Below, in pieces: positions 44,289 to 55,663 of a stretch of DNA of 64,000 bases. The position numbers were made by a program, and so were the translations under genes. The notes under the pieces were generated by a model, which saw only the letters and a list, made by a program, of their open reading frames with translations, was not told the origin of the DNA and did not search any database. How positions within the stretch are numbered: position 1 is the stretch's first letter; each line of letters starts with the position of its first letter. Source of the DNA: Thalassia testudinum (taxonomy: Eukaryota > Streptophyta > Magnoliopsida > Alismatales > Hydrocharitaceae); contig JAZHRO010000063.1 in the NCBI GenBank assembly GCA_037157565.1, forward strand, positions 8,352,001 through 8,416,000, written 5' to 3'.

Positions 44289-47200
44289 TGATAATAGCCT
44301 AATTTATTACCTTAATTGGCTTAATCTAGGGCTAACTTCTTAGTAAAATCATGCATTGGTTTATAAACATTGCATTTAGAGCATGCATGCAAATTTTGGC
44401 TTTATATTTATTTTATGAATAATTATCTAATTTTAGACTTTTGTGAATAATGTAGGTAAAGGACTTAGAATAATCTGGAGCATTGTAGAATAAAAGCTAG
44501 ATAGGAAAAGAAGCTGCAGCAGAGCTAGGAACTGGTCAAAGAGTAAAGCTGAAATAAAGAAGGAATGACGACACGAGAATAGAGAAGGAAAGAGAGGGAC
44601 TAGTGTTCGACGCGTAATTTACATTTTAAAAGTTAATTCAATTGTAGTATAGTGCGAAAACACATCGACAAATAAATTTATAAAATCAGTGAGTATCGGG
44701 TTGTTCACAGGGAGGCAATCACAATTTATGTAGAAGTGTTTCAATAGAACTTGTTCTAAACAGATATTTATATATGTATATATGTATAGGAACCAGATAT
44801 ATGCGTTCAGAAGATCAGAATTTTATTTCAATTAAAATAGAGTTTTCACAATAGAGAATGCTACTAGAAAAAATAGATAGATAGATAAAGAGAGAGAGAT
44901 AGAAAGTGGCAGAGAGACGACGCTACTTGTAGGATGCTTGTGCGAGGTGTGGCAGTACCACAAATCTAGAGCACCAGGATGAAGGTTGGAGTAGAGTTGT
45001 AGAGGGATGGAGAGTTGCAGAGAAGGTGGAAGATATCTGGAGTTGATGGAAGAGAGATGCTTCAACTAGGGGGGCTTTGGCCTTCTTTTATAGATTTGAT
45101 GAGGGGCAAAGTGGGAATTTCAGCCCTTAATCTTGTGTAACAACTCCTAGGCAATCAGATTCGTTGATCGGGAGATCAATGGATCAGATCTGTCCTCAAA
45201 ATAACCTCCAACGCACCCTCTATGCAAGGATTCAATCTGGGCTCGACACGTGGCACACCCACATCTCTTGGATCTCCATTGGACGGCCACGCTCGCTCCT
45301 CGCGCATGCTTCAATGACTGAAGCGCACTTATCTCTCTTCTCGCGTGCTCTTACGAATTCAAAATCACGTGCCCATCATTCACAGCCATCCGATCGCCAC
45401 CTACATTGAATTAGCGCATGAGAACGCACGTTTGATTGTGTGTGAGGTCGCGGGGTGCTTCGGTTGTGCCACACGTTCGCCTCCCATCACTCGGATCAGC
45501 ATCCAACAAGCGATAGCGCCCGTGTGCCACCGCCTTTCGAATCCTCGCTCATCGCTGCTTGAACGTGTGTCTCGCGCTTGTGGTTGGGCATGCTCACCAT
45601 TGCACCACGCATCCACATTATTATGTTTTTGTTTCAAGGAAACTTATTCCTTCCATTGGATGAAGATCCAATGGTCGAGATTTTCTTTCCTTTGATGAAG
45701 TATGGTTGGATGGGTGACATGGATTGCTCGTGGCCGTTGGATGAAGATCCAATGGCCCCCAGCGTGCGAGGGTGGCCTTCCTAGATGGGGCGGTGATGAG
45801 GGGGTGGCTGTGATGGCGCCACGTGGCACCATCATGGTCGTCCATCTTCTTTTCTTTGTATCTGGTGATGTAGACTTCCGATCGAGTTGATTTTTGCGCC
45901 GTTGGATTGCGATCGTTGATCCAGATCCATATGTGCAGTTGGATTCTTCATCTAAGGTTCAAATCTTTGTCCTTTGGCTCCATGATCTCCATTATTTTAT
46001 GGATTGCACATGATGGTCAGGTTATCTGATCGAGACGATTTCAGAAGTGTTGGACTTCCGTTGTCGTTCTGATCAGATCTGTCTGGTCTGATTTGACATC
46101 TGTGGCTTCGACTCATTTATAATTAAAATGATCTCTCATTAGTACATAAAATGATGATATTATCTATATGACTAATAAACTGGCTATTGTGCAAATTACG
46201 ATGCCTATGAATGCATTAATCCTAAGTTATGCTATGATCTGACTTAATTTAGGTGATTTAGGTTGCATGATTATTGTACAATCAACTAGGATAACCATGC
46301 CTTATCCTTGAAGCCCTAGGAAAACCTTATCCCAATACCTATCCCTAAACCAGCTCAAAACTAGATATTTGAGTTTAGAAGCCAAAAACATAGATAACAT
46401 TATCCATGTACCTATCCACCGTATCCATAGTCGTATCCTACTTTCCATAACCCTAGTCCACCTATCCTATTCCCAATCCCTAGCCTAGAAACCTATTTAG
46501 GTCCATGCCATACCTAATTGACTAAGTTTGAGTCAATTGGGCTAGCCACTAGTCAATTGGGTCCATGGGACCTGATTGGATTAAATCTAATCATGCATGA
46601 CCTAAACCTATTAGACCTGGCCACATCCAATTAGGTGAAGTATAGTCTAATACGATGCAACCAACTCTAATTAGGTTCAGTTGGAACTTAATTAGGTCAA
46701 CCTAATTAGACTCAATAAGTCTAATTGGACCTAACCCAAATCCAATTAGGTGTACTTACACCTAATTTAGTTGACCCCTATCTAGAGTAAGTCACCATAG
46801 GTCCAATTAGGTTCACATCTACACCACTTAGTTTAATTTGACCCAATTAGATTAGAGCCCAATCCAACCTAAGTTGAACCAACCTAAACCTATACACATG
46901 TTCACACACCCACACCCACACCCATACATGTTCATGCATACACATACACACACATTCACGCACCCTTTGCTTAGACCGTAAGCAAGAAGTCATCCTCTTA
47001 GCCACCCAACATGAGAAAGATCTTATCTCATTGATCTTTCTTATGGAAAGATCTAAAGAGATAAGATCTTTTGAGACCTATTCTACACCCTTGATCCTAG
47101 CGTCTAAGGCCCTCATCCTACACCCATAGCTGGCCACCTATGGCTTCCTTAGGAAGCCATATGGACGACCAACCACCCACACACAGACACCCTTGGATCA

Positions 47201-47776
47201 TCATCCAAGGCTGAACCACTCTCTTGAATTACTAGCCTACACCTAACCTTAGATCTAGGTCCTACGACCCTCATTAAACCTACAATCCTATAAAAACACT
47301 TAGCCTCTACCACTTTGGAGACTAATGGGACTTAGTATAATTTAGTCCACCATATTCCATGCCCTCCACCTCTCTCTACCTTCAGGATCTTCAATCTACT
47401 TCTTCCTCCCAACGCCCTAGATCTAAAGCTCCGCTAGAAGCTTCTCACAAGCATCCCTCAAGTAGCTCCGCTCTTTTTCTATTTCTCTACTCTTCCCTTT
47501 ATTTACTTTCATTCATAATTGTAATCTTGTTATAGATTTCATTTGTAAGACTCTCTTCAAGATTGCAATAAGAATTCGAGATTCATTAGATATCTGTGTT
47601 TCATTTGATATTAGTGTTCTTTTGTGCCATATAATAATTGTGAAAGGTTTAATATACTGACTACCTCCCTGTGTTTGACCCGGACCCTTTGTAGTTCGGT
47701 ATTAAAAATTTAGTTGAATGCTTTATATACACTATAGTGATTGCATATATTTTAATCACGTAGATTTGGTGAGCAT
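44289..47776 (+). repeat. Element O 3' LTR, interrupted by a solo LTR
   Basis: It starts TGATAATAGCC directly after the polypurine tract. Without the nested solo LTR (44604-46284) and one duplication it is about 1.8 kb. It has a TATA box at 47289-47296 and the conserved U5 block tacctccctgtg (about 47665). The right end is uncertain; I place it at gtgagca, about 47776. The U3 segment 46540-46850 is full of AATTAGG-type words. Confidence 0.65.
44604..46284 (-). mobile_element. Solo LTR (minus orientation) inside the O 3' LTR
   Basis: A 1681-bp block starting TGTTCGACG and ending GTACAATCA, with perfect 5-bp duplications ACTAG (44599-44603, 46285-46289). On the minus strand it has U3 (46284 to about 45094), a TATA box (ctataaaag, about 45094-45086), a C/T-rich leader, and the U5 block ttgcctccctgtg (about 44721-44709), so it is of gypsy (Athila-like) type. 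No internal region remains. Confidence 0.88.
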
Positions 47777-48436
47777 CACGTGCACGTCAGGCATGTGGAT
47801 TGGGTGCGGTTTAAGTGAACCGGTTAGTCTGGTCTAGTTTGAGACCCCCTTGCACTATTTCAATTGGTTCAGGGCCTTCCCAACCTCGGATTTCGACAAA
47901 TAAGGTATTGTTGGAATTGTATCGATGCATACTACATGTTGGTATAGTTTATTTTCATTTTTGAGTAGTGTTTTTCTAGTGAAAATCAGAAACATGATTA
48001 AGTGATTCCAACCATTATTTTGGTTCGTGTGAACCACGTCTTGCTCCCGATGCATACGTGGATTTCGAAGTAGGCGTGGATACTGCCCCCAGGCCCTATG
48101 CGCATGGTTCGGAGTCACCGTGACCCTTTGGTGACATTATGTAGAGTCGTCTACTTCTCTCTTGCTTTCGTCTAGATTCCAAATAACTGTAGACCCATTT
48201 CACTTGGTTCTTTGAGTGCCTTGCACTAGTTGATGTTCGTTTCCTTACTTGCTAAGTTTGGAACCCTGTGATAGTGTGGTTTCTAATTTTGGGTACTTAA
48301 ACGTAAATTAACTTGATATCTAATGATCACTGAGTGCTAAGATGTTAAAATGTGACCTTGTTATCGCATGCGTGAAACAAACTTCATGTTCCGTGAAATA
48401 AATTCTATTGTGTTCATTAAATTCTAAATAGTATGG
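47777..48436. other. Unassigned sequence between O and the SIRE-like solo LTR
   Basis: No coding potential, LTR pair or known motif was recognised. It continues at 50183 after the solo LTR. The 87-codon minus frame at 47855-48118 has no recognisable content. Confidence 0.4.
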
Positions 48437-50177
48437 TGTAATTCCTGATGGAGGGGGGTGAGATCAAGCGTGATACGAAATAAAATGCGGAATATAAATC
48501 AACAAACACACAAAAGCCAATCTCACAAGCACACAAAGATATTTAGGTGGAAACCCAAACTCGGGTAAAAACCACCAACTAAACCTCTCGGTTTAGGATA
48601 TCCTAATCTACCTATTAGATCAAATCCACTAATGAACTACTTAAAAGAGGGTAGTTCAGCATCTTACAACCACACTACTTACATGAGAGTAGTGTACCTC
48701 AAACCCTCCACTCCACGAGGAGTATTCTATCTCGTGAAGGAGACGAGAATTTGCAAATCAAATACCCAACCAAAAACAAAAGGAAAAATAAATACCTATA
48801 GAGCCACAAAGTGAATATAAGGCTATGTTACTATAGGCAAGAAATTTCCGCTTAATAGGAAGTGTGTAGGCATGATTGCGTAGGGTAACAATGCTCTTGA
48901 TTGGAAGCTTTGAGAGCAAGAGTACTTCTTTGATTTTTCTTTCATTGGACACAAAAGGTATGGAGTAGCCTCTTAAGGTGTACTTGGCTTAGGAAGGGTG
49001 CTCCTCTATTTATAGAGGTCCTAAGAAGGCTTTGGAAGGCCTTGGAAGCCTCTTAAAGCCGTTGAGAACAAGGCTCAAGAGAGTGGACCAAAATCCCACC
49101 GAAATCAAGGTCATTTATGATTCTGATAGGGTTATCAGATGTCTGGTCTTATGGTTAGATGTCTGGGTCATTGTCTAATTTGATGGTTGGTCATCTGATC
49201 TAGAAGGGTTGATTATCTGGATGGTGTTGAATCAAGACGGACATCTAAGAGTGTAGTTTAAGACGTTTAGGAATATAATCAGACGTCTAACTCTAAGATG
49301 GGTTTCTTCTTATTTTCACAAGATCGAAACAAGGATCTAGAGTGTGTTGCACAGATGATAGGTCGAACATTTGGCAATGTGTCTGGATGTCCAAAAAGTG
49401 GATTTTCTACGGGAATTGATTTCTCGAGGATCAAATGGCTATGTGGTTTAACAAAAGTGATTTGGGTCAGATCTTAGCCTAAAGTCTATTTATCAGACAT
49501 CTGGGATGCTCTATGGACGTCTAAAAGTAGATGTAAGTTTGATTAAGAATTAATCTTCTAAGATAATTGTTTGACAGTCCAACGGTTCTATTGTTGGATG
49601 TCTGGCAAGGTCCTCAGATGTCTTGTAAGATGTCTGAACTATGGGCTGGACGTCTGAAGGTGGTAGATAGAGAGTTGATTTCTAGCCTAAGTATTTTGGG
49701 CATCTGTACAAAAGGTCAGATGTCATAAAAGTCAAGATCAGACATCTGATGTCCAGATTGGACGTCTGATTAGGCTATCTAATTTTTGTATTGATTTTCT
49801 GAGTTTATCAATGATTACCTAAGTAGCCTAGGGTTGTGCAAGTGATCCTATAACAATGGTATGTTACTTTGGGGCTCTTTAACAGTCACCTAATAAATAA
49901 AAAGCAAAGAACATAAAGAGACAAATACATGAATAAGATGGATATTCAAAATAAATCAAAGTCCTATTCTACATCTTCATGAATCTTTGAGCTCTCGCCC
50001 AAAGCGAAGCTCCATCTCTTCCATCAAGCTCCTCCATTTCGCCATGGATGCAAGCTTGAACTCCTTCACACTTGAATCTATTTGCATTTATCCTGAATCT
50101 TAAACTCAATGCAAATGTTAAATAACAAGTGTTTTGTTATCATCAAAATCAATGATTGAGGTGCTCTTGCACCAACA
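48437..50177 (-). mobile_element. Solo LTR of a SIRE/Maximus-like copia element (minus orientation)
   Basis: A 1741-bp block flanked by perfect duplications TATGG (48432-48436, 50178-50182). On the minus strand it begins TGTTGGTGCAAGAGCACC and soon reads gattttgatgataacaaaac, which I associate with SIRE/Maximus copia LTRs; it ends in GGAATTACA. The TATA box (ctataaatag, plus 49006-49015) lies within a palindrome. The U3 between 49130 and 49780 is studded with AGACGTCTG-type words. The lineage is from memory; the solo-LTR structure is direct. Confidence 0.82.
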
Positions 50178-50499
50178 TATGGGACTACTGCCATAAATTA
50201 GAAATTATTTGTAAACTGACAAATTGGAGGATAATGTGAATATCTGTTAGATTCTTACTTAATGATGTAAACATGTTAGCCTATTAATTGATGACATTAG
50301 AACAATACAGTTATCTAGAATTTAATTAATAAGGATAGTTTAGTCATGAAAAAAGGAATGGATAACTGGTTTTAGCCCCACTACTTATCGGATTTGGCTG
50401 TAGCTTTCGTCTTTTAGACCGGTCTTAGGGCCAATTTAGGGAGTTGCTGGCTTCCCTATGACTCTTTCGTTAGGCATAGAAGCCAACTAGGATAATAGG
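50178..50499. other. Unassigned sequence before element D
   Basis: Continues the 47777-48436 sequence after the TATGG duplication. No gene or motif recognised. Confidence 0.4.
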
Positions 50500-51256
50500 T
50501 CATGAGAGACTCATCATGATCTCTAATTACCCCTAATTAACTAGTCTTCCTAGTTAATTAGCTAAGGATATGAGTATATATGGGTTAATTATAAAATAAG
50601 GGATATATAGTAAAGGACCTTAAAATAAGTTAAAAATAATATTTTATCATTCAATTAATATTATTAATATTTTGGTTAATAATTGGACTCGAGATCTTAT
50701 CAATCATTCCTTTAATTAATAAGTTAATTAACTTTAAACATAATGTATACCTAAGTATGTAATAACTAAACTAACTTTACCTAATTTAATAAATTAACCT
50801 AAAAAGGTCAAAAATGAAAATTCAAGGTCTAAACATAATAATTACCTTATTTATAATTATATATAAAAAGTTGAAAAAGATCTAAGTTAAAATAAACCTT
50901 TAAAACCTGAGTTTACATTTAGATCCTTATTACTCATTTCAATCGGGTCCTTAATTTTCATATATGTCCTTAGGTTTCATTGCACAAAGGTCCTTGTCAT
51001 CTTCTTCTTCTTCTTCTTTCTTTAGCCAGTTGAATGACTGACGACAGAGGGTGCTTCCACCACTCGATCACCGCACATCCGACATCGTTCCACCTTCTCC
51101 AAGCTCCTGGAGCTTGTGCTCACCATTCCAATCTCATCCATCAGTTTGGATGATTCTTTAATCCTAATTTTAGGTGGGAGTTAACCTCACCGTCGTCGAA
51201 AACGACATCAGTGGTCTCTTCACACGTCCAGACTCCGCCGCTCTCTTCATCACCGT

Positions 51257-51267
51257 CAACTATAAAT
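51257..51267 (+). promoter_or_regulatory. TATA-like box 1 in the D 5' LTR
   Basis: actataaatag followed by a C-rich leader-like stretch. The frame at 51297-51581 just downstream has no family resemblance and is taken as untranslated sequence. Confidence 0.5.
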
Positions 51268-53370
51268 AGCCCCTTACCCCCTCGATTTCTGGAAAGTTGG
51301 CTCCATTCCCTCTTCTATCATTGAGCCGACCCAATAGGCTATTCTTCTACAACTACGGCGATCTTCCACATCAATCTCCGACTTCCTCTGTCCATCCTGA
51401 TCAACTTAGTAACTTCACTGAGGTCTGCCGCGTCTCTGGACAAAGGCGTCGACCAAGGAGATCCCCTACTCCATCCATTTTCGCCCGATGGAGATCTTCC
51501 TTAATACCCTCTGATTTCGTCCTCCGCCATGAGCTGTCGACGGAGTCCCTTTACCTCCTTCGTCCAGGTAACAGTAGGTAGGAGGAGTAGGAGTTGGAGT
51601 AGTCTAGGTAGTTAGTTAGGTAGTTAATGTAGTTTAATGTCAGATTTTAGAGTTTGTCTTCTTTGACTCCGGTGAGCTCCTTGAGCTTGCTAGAGCTCTT
51701 GTTTTGTCTTTTGAATTCGCTGATCACCTTCTTCTATCACTCATGATCACTTCTAACTCATTACAACACTAATTCTATCACTTAATCACCTAAATCATAT
51801 CCACCTTCAACAGCTACTGTTGCTATCCATGGCGGTAGTAGCTGAGCTTAGATTCACATTCACAAGGTTCTTCATCACATACTTATCATTTAAGGACCCT
51901 ATTCCACACCTTAATTTGAATAATTATCAACTCTGTCATAAAAGCCTAATTTTAATTAAGGACCTGAGCTCGCTGTCAATGGTGACTCAGGAGCAGTCTT
52001 AATTATAAATTATTTATATTAATATGATCGCAAACATCTATTGACTTGTCTCAATCACTCATTTGAGTGGGAGACCAAGTCCTGAGCTTCAAACAACTCA
52101 TATTACATTCAAATTGAATTTCATTGATTAATCATTCATGTAACGATTTAATGAGGAATTAAATGCTATCTTGAGGTTCCTTGTAACCTTAGGATCCTTT
52201 TCAGATCAAAAATGGCATAAATTCACCATTTTGAACACATTTTGAATTTTTCTGGACTCACCGGAGCTCTGGCGAGTCATTATTGGTCTTCAGCCTATAA
52301 AAGTTGATGATTAGCTCCAGATTGATGTGATTTTGATCATAGATTAGTTTGAGGCCATTTATTTAGGATTTTAGCCACTAGAGCTTAGAGTGAGATGTCT
52401 TCTTCTCCAACTTCAGTGGAGTTGGAGAAGCCTGCACAGAAGTTTAAAAGAAGCATTTAAAGAGTCTAGAAGCTTCAGTGCAGTGCATTGAAGCTGTTCC
52501 TGACCTCAGTTTAGTGTAACAACCTCCCAATCATTCTGACGAACAAAGTGCTTTTAGAGTTCAGGCGATGAGCCTGAAACCCTAGATTTTTAGGTTAGAA
52601 CACCTGATTAAGGGATTGGGAAGATTTCTGAGGTTGAGAGGATTCTGTTCAAGGTTTTAATTTTGTGAGAAGAGGCTTAAATTAGAAAGTCAAAATTTCA
52701 AGCTTCACAGTCAAACTGAGTTTGAGATCTTGATTCTGAGCTCGATCTGAGAAATTAAGGAGTTAGAAATGTCTTTGAGATTCTGTTGAATGATTTGAGA
52801 GTGATTAAATTGAGCTCAGACTTGTAAATCTGTTGGAATTCATTACTTGTCAGTTTGGGTTGTTTTTGAACCCAAACTGATGGCAGTGACATTTTGTTGA
52901 GATTTCATTTCAATTCCTACCCAGATTAGTTTGTTTTAACCCTTAGAATTTGTTGAAATTGATAAAACATGTTCTTAAGTGTCTGTTCACTTAATCAGAG
53001 TTAGAAATTCAGTCTCTGAAGCTTTTAGAGAAGCTTTGAGCTTCTCTGTGGTTCCTGAAGCTGTTGAGAGCTCAAAACCTTTTCCAATAGATGTCGAATT
53101 ACCTACAGAGTTTTCTTAGACCCTTAGTTAAGTTATAAAAGCCATCCTATAAACTCTGTAAGCATAACTTCATTTCCAAGCAGTTATAACCCATAGGAAC
53201 CCCCTATATTTACTCTTCAAATCAAAGAGGAAAACATTTCCTAAACCTAAAATTGACCCTGTAATCTTGTAGAGCCACCTTAGAGCTTTCCATCAAGCTT
53301 TGAATCGATTGATTTGGAGCTCTGAGTAGGGAGAAATCCTCAGTTGAAGTCAGGTTTGGAAGGGGGACAC

Positions 53371-53416
53371 ATAGTCCCACATCGGAAGTTGCTGAACACG
53401 TGCATAGGTATAAAAT
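53371..53416 (+). promoter_or_regulatory. GTCCCACATCGG motif with TATA-like box 2 in the D 5' LTR
   Basis: GTCCCACATCGG, a word I know from several plant LTR promoters, precedes ggtataaaatg by about 35 bp. The spacing suits an upstream element and core promoter, and this box lies nearer the LTR end than the first, so it may be the real D promoter. Confidence 0.45.
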
Positions 53417-53754
53417 GTTTTTGTGTTTAAGGCTCACCAGTCGTTAAGCACTCGACGCGAAAAGAACATCTGACCATTCTGAGCATAGCGTGTATGTGTG
53501 TGCGGGCGTGTGCGCCTGCGAGTGTGCGCCCTAGTGGGTGTGTGTGCGATGTTGGCCCTAGGAGGGAGAGGCCTGGGAGGCGGTTGGGCCGGTTCGGCTC
53601 GAGAAAGAAAAAAAAAACAAAAAATGAATCGTAATCAAATAAGGCGAGGACCGAATAGGGTCTGGTCCCACCATCATAAGGGTTCTAAGTATCCTCGAAA
53701 GGACCTCACTGCAAACCTTAAACCAATTTTTGGTTAAAAGGAAAAACCCGGTTC

Positions 53755-54235
53755 AGCTGAAAGGAATGAATGAAAAGAGAGAAAGAAGAAGCTGAAGAAG
53801 CTAAGTGTTGAAGGCAGAAGCTAAGGGCTGAAAGAAAGCAGATGTCGTGCAGAAAAGAAAAGGCTAAGGAAAGGGAAAAGAAAGAAAGGGAAAGAAGGAA
53901 ACAGAAGGACTTGCAAAGAAGGCATGAAGACTAAGCTCAAGGAAATACAAATACTAAGGGAGAAGAAGATGAAGGCAGGAGTAATAAAGGAAACAAAGGA
54001 GAAGAACAGGCAGGCACTAAGGAAAAGAACAATAGAAGAAAAAAGGAAGAAAAAGACTAAGGGAAGAGAAGATAAAGGTAGGAACAAAGTAATGGACAAA
54101 GAAGAAAGAAAGAGATCGAGAGAATTAAGAAGAAACAAAAAAAGAGAAAGAGAAAAATAAAGGTAAATAGAATAAATGAAATAAAGAAGAGAAGAGAAAG
54201 AATAGAGAGGAAAGAAAAAGAAAAGAGGCTAAAGA
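53755..54235 (+). repeat. Purine-only-like tract (G/A-rich) in the D LTR
   Basis: About 480 bp in which nearly all bases on the plus strand are A or G (variants of GAAAG, AAGGA, GAAGAA). The long minus frames here (for example 53821-54138) are Ser/Phe/Leu-rich translations of the tract and not genes. Confidence 0.8.
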
Positions 54236-54661
54236 AGTTTAATTTCTTTAATTTCTTTTTGTAAGAATTTGTTGTAATTGCTTTTAATTGTAATAAGGCA
54301 TGTTTTGAGTAGGTACTTTTATTTGCCTTTAATCTTTTGAAATAAATAGATTTTAAAATAGGATTTGGCATGTTACTTCAAATTAAATCAATTTTTGCAA
54401 AATTCATGTTTCTACAATTAACTTAATTATACCTCCTATACTTATAAGAAAAATAAAGTTAATTAGTGAAATTAAAATGAATTATACCTCCCAGCAAACG
54501 ACCTGGACTCAACCAGATAAAAAATTCTAAAATGTTAGGTTAATTAGACCCTATACTGCTAAATGACCCAATTTTGAGTTAACCTAAGTTACTTTTCTCT
54601 ACTCATAATTAAGTAAAATTAACTTAATTAACTGAGTTGAGGTGAGAAACAATCATTTTAA

Positions 54662-54681
54662 TGGCGTCGTTGCCGGGGAGG
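54662..54681 (+). other. Element D primer-binding site (tRNA-Asp type)
   Basis: TGGCGTCGTTGCCGGGGAGG, one base different from TGGCGCCGTTGCCGGGGA over that length; the complement of the 3' end of plant tRNA-Asp. Confidence 0.9.
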
Positions 54682-55663
54682 CAATCCCTTAATTCACTAA
54701 AAATTTAGTTGGTTTAATTGTCTAAAATAGGATGTATTTGTAATTAAATTTCTATTTTTAATGTTTTTGTTCTAATTAGCTGTGTTTTGTTTTGTTTTGT
54801 TTTGTTTTGTTTTCTATCTTCTTTTCAGGTTTACCTTCGCGGGTGATCTCAAGAGAAGGTGGGATTCTGTTGCTGTTTTTGTTTCTATTTTTGTAAGTAT
54901 TCCTAGTCTTAGTCTTTTGATTTGTTGCATTAAAAAAAATAAAAAATACAAAAATACATTCTATCTGACTAGCAGCAGCATATAATAGTCATACACTCTT
55001 AGGAGTGAATTTCTTGCTAGTATATACTTGCAAATCTGACTCGAGAAATTCTTTACTATTTTTCTCGCATCAGCGGGAAAACACGAGAAAAAACCGCGTA
55101 GATCCCTGTCTTATGAGATTTAAAAAGACCATATACTTTGTTTGAAAAGACTTAAAAAGCGGCCATTGTAATTCAGTTGATATATTTTTGAAAAAGATTA
55201 ACTAAAAAGAGGAAGTTAAAAATTATGACTAAATCTGATTGCAGAATGCATGCAGGTTTTTCTATCACTATCGTCTGTTGCATGCTATCGCGCACACAGC
55301 GTGATCACTAGAGTCACACAAGTCTTAATTTCTATCTCTCCTCTTTGCACCTCTTAGGACTTTGGTCGAAGATCAACAAGTCTGTCTCACTATTAGAGCC
55401 CCGCGGAGCCAGTAGTGAGCGGTCTCGATCCTTGACCTTAGACCTTTGAGCCTTAAGGATACGCACCTACGTAGACACAGATTAGGACGCTTATTTTGAT
55501 ACTATTATTATATTTGTTTGCATCAAATTACTTTTGCGTATCTTAAGAATCTCTTCTTTCCTTTAAAAGAAGAGAAAAACCCACGTCTTTGCACTGTTTT
55601 GCGAGTTTTTGTGCCGCTGTTTTTCGGTGGTGTGTGTGTGCATTTGCACATTTTTCTTGTTTT
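54682..55663 (+). other. Element D leader, with TTTTG repeat and a dimerisation-like hairpin
   Basis: Non-coding. It holds a (TTTTG)n run (about 54784-54813), then ttcttttcagg, like a splice acceptor. A block at 55160-55224 resembles the family N leader. A hairpin with 9-bp stem CTCACTATT/AGTAGTGAG at 55386-55419 exposes the palindrome CCGCGG in its loop, about 245 bases before the gag start. Confidence 0.6.

Larger units (their letters stand above)
50500..54655 (+). repeat. Element D 5' LTR (about 4.1 kb)
   Basis: The left end is set by matching the 3' LTR start at 63984; the right end is set by the primer site at 54662, with aatca at 54651-54655. At about 4.1 kb this is much longer than usual for Athila (1.5-2 kb). 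It has two TATA-like boxes (51258-51266 and about 53407-53416, the latter about 35 bp after gtcccacatcgg), so it may contain a further insertion whose ends I could not find. Confidence 0.55.

Noticed and set aside
51297..51581. Frame downstream of a TATA box that might be a host gene
   Set aside because: No family resemblance, followed by stops, and it lies within the D LTR span; better explained as transcribed LTR leader.
53371..53416. Possible separate TRIM or Cassandra-type element marked by gtcccacatcgg
   Set aside because: No 5S-like domain, terminal repeats or target duplication could be found around it.
53821..54371. Minus-strand Phe/Leu/Ser-rich frames resembling membrane proteins
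   Set aside because: Direct translation of a G/A-rich tract read from the other strand; no start context or homologous frame.
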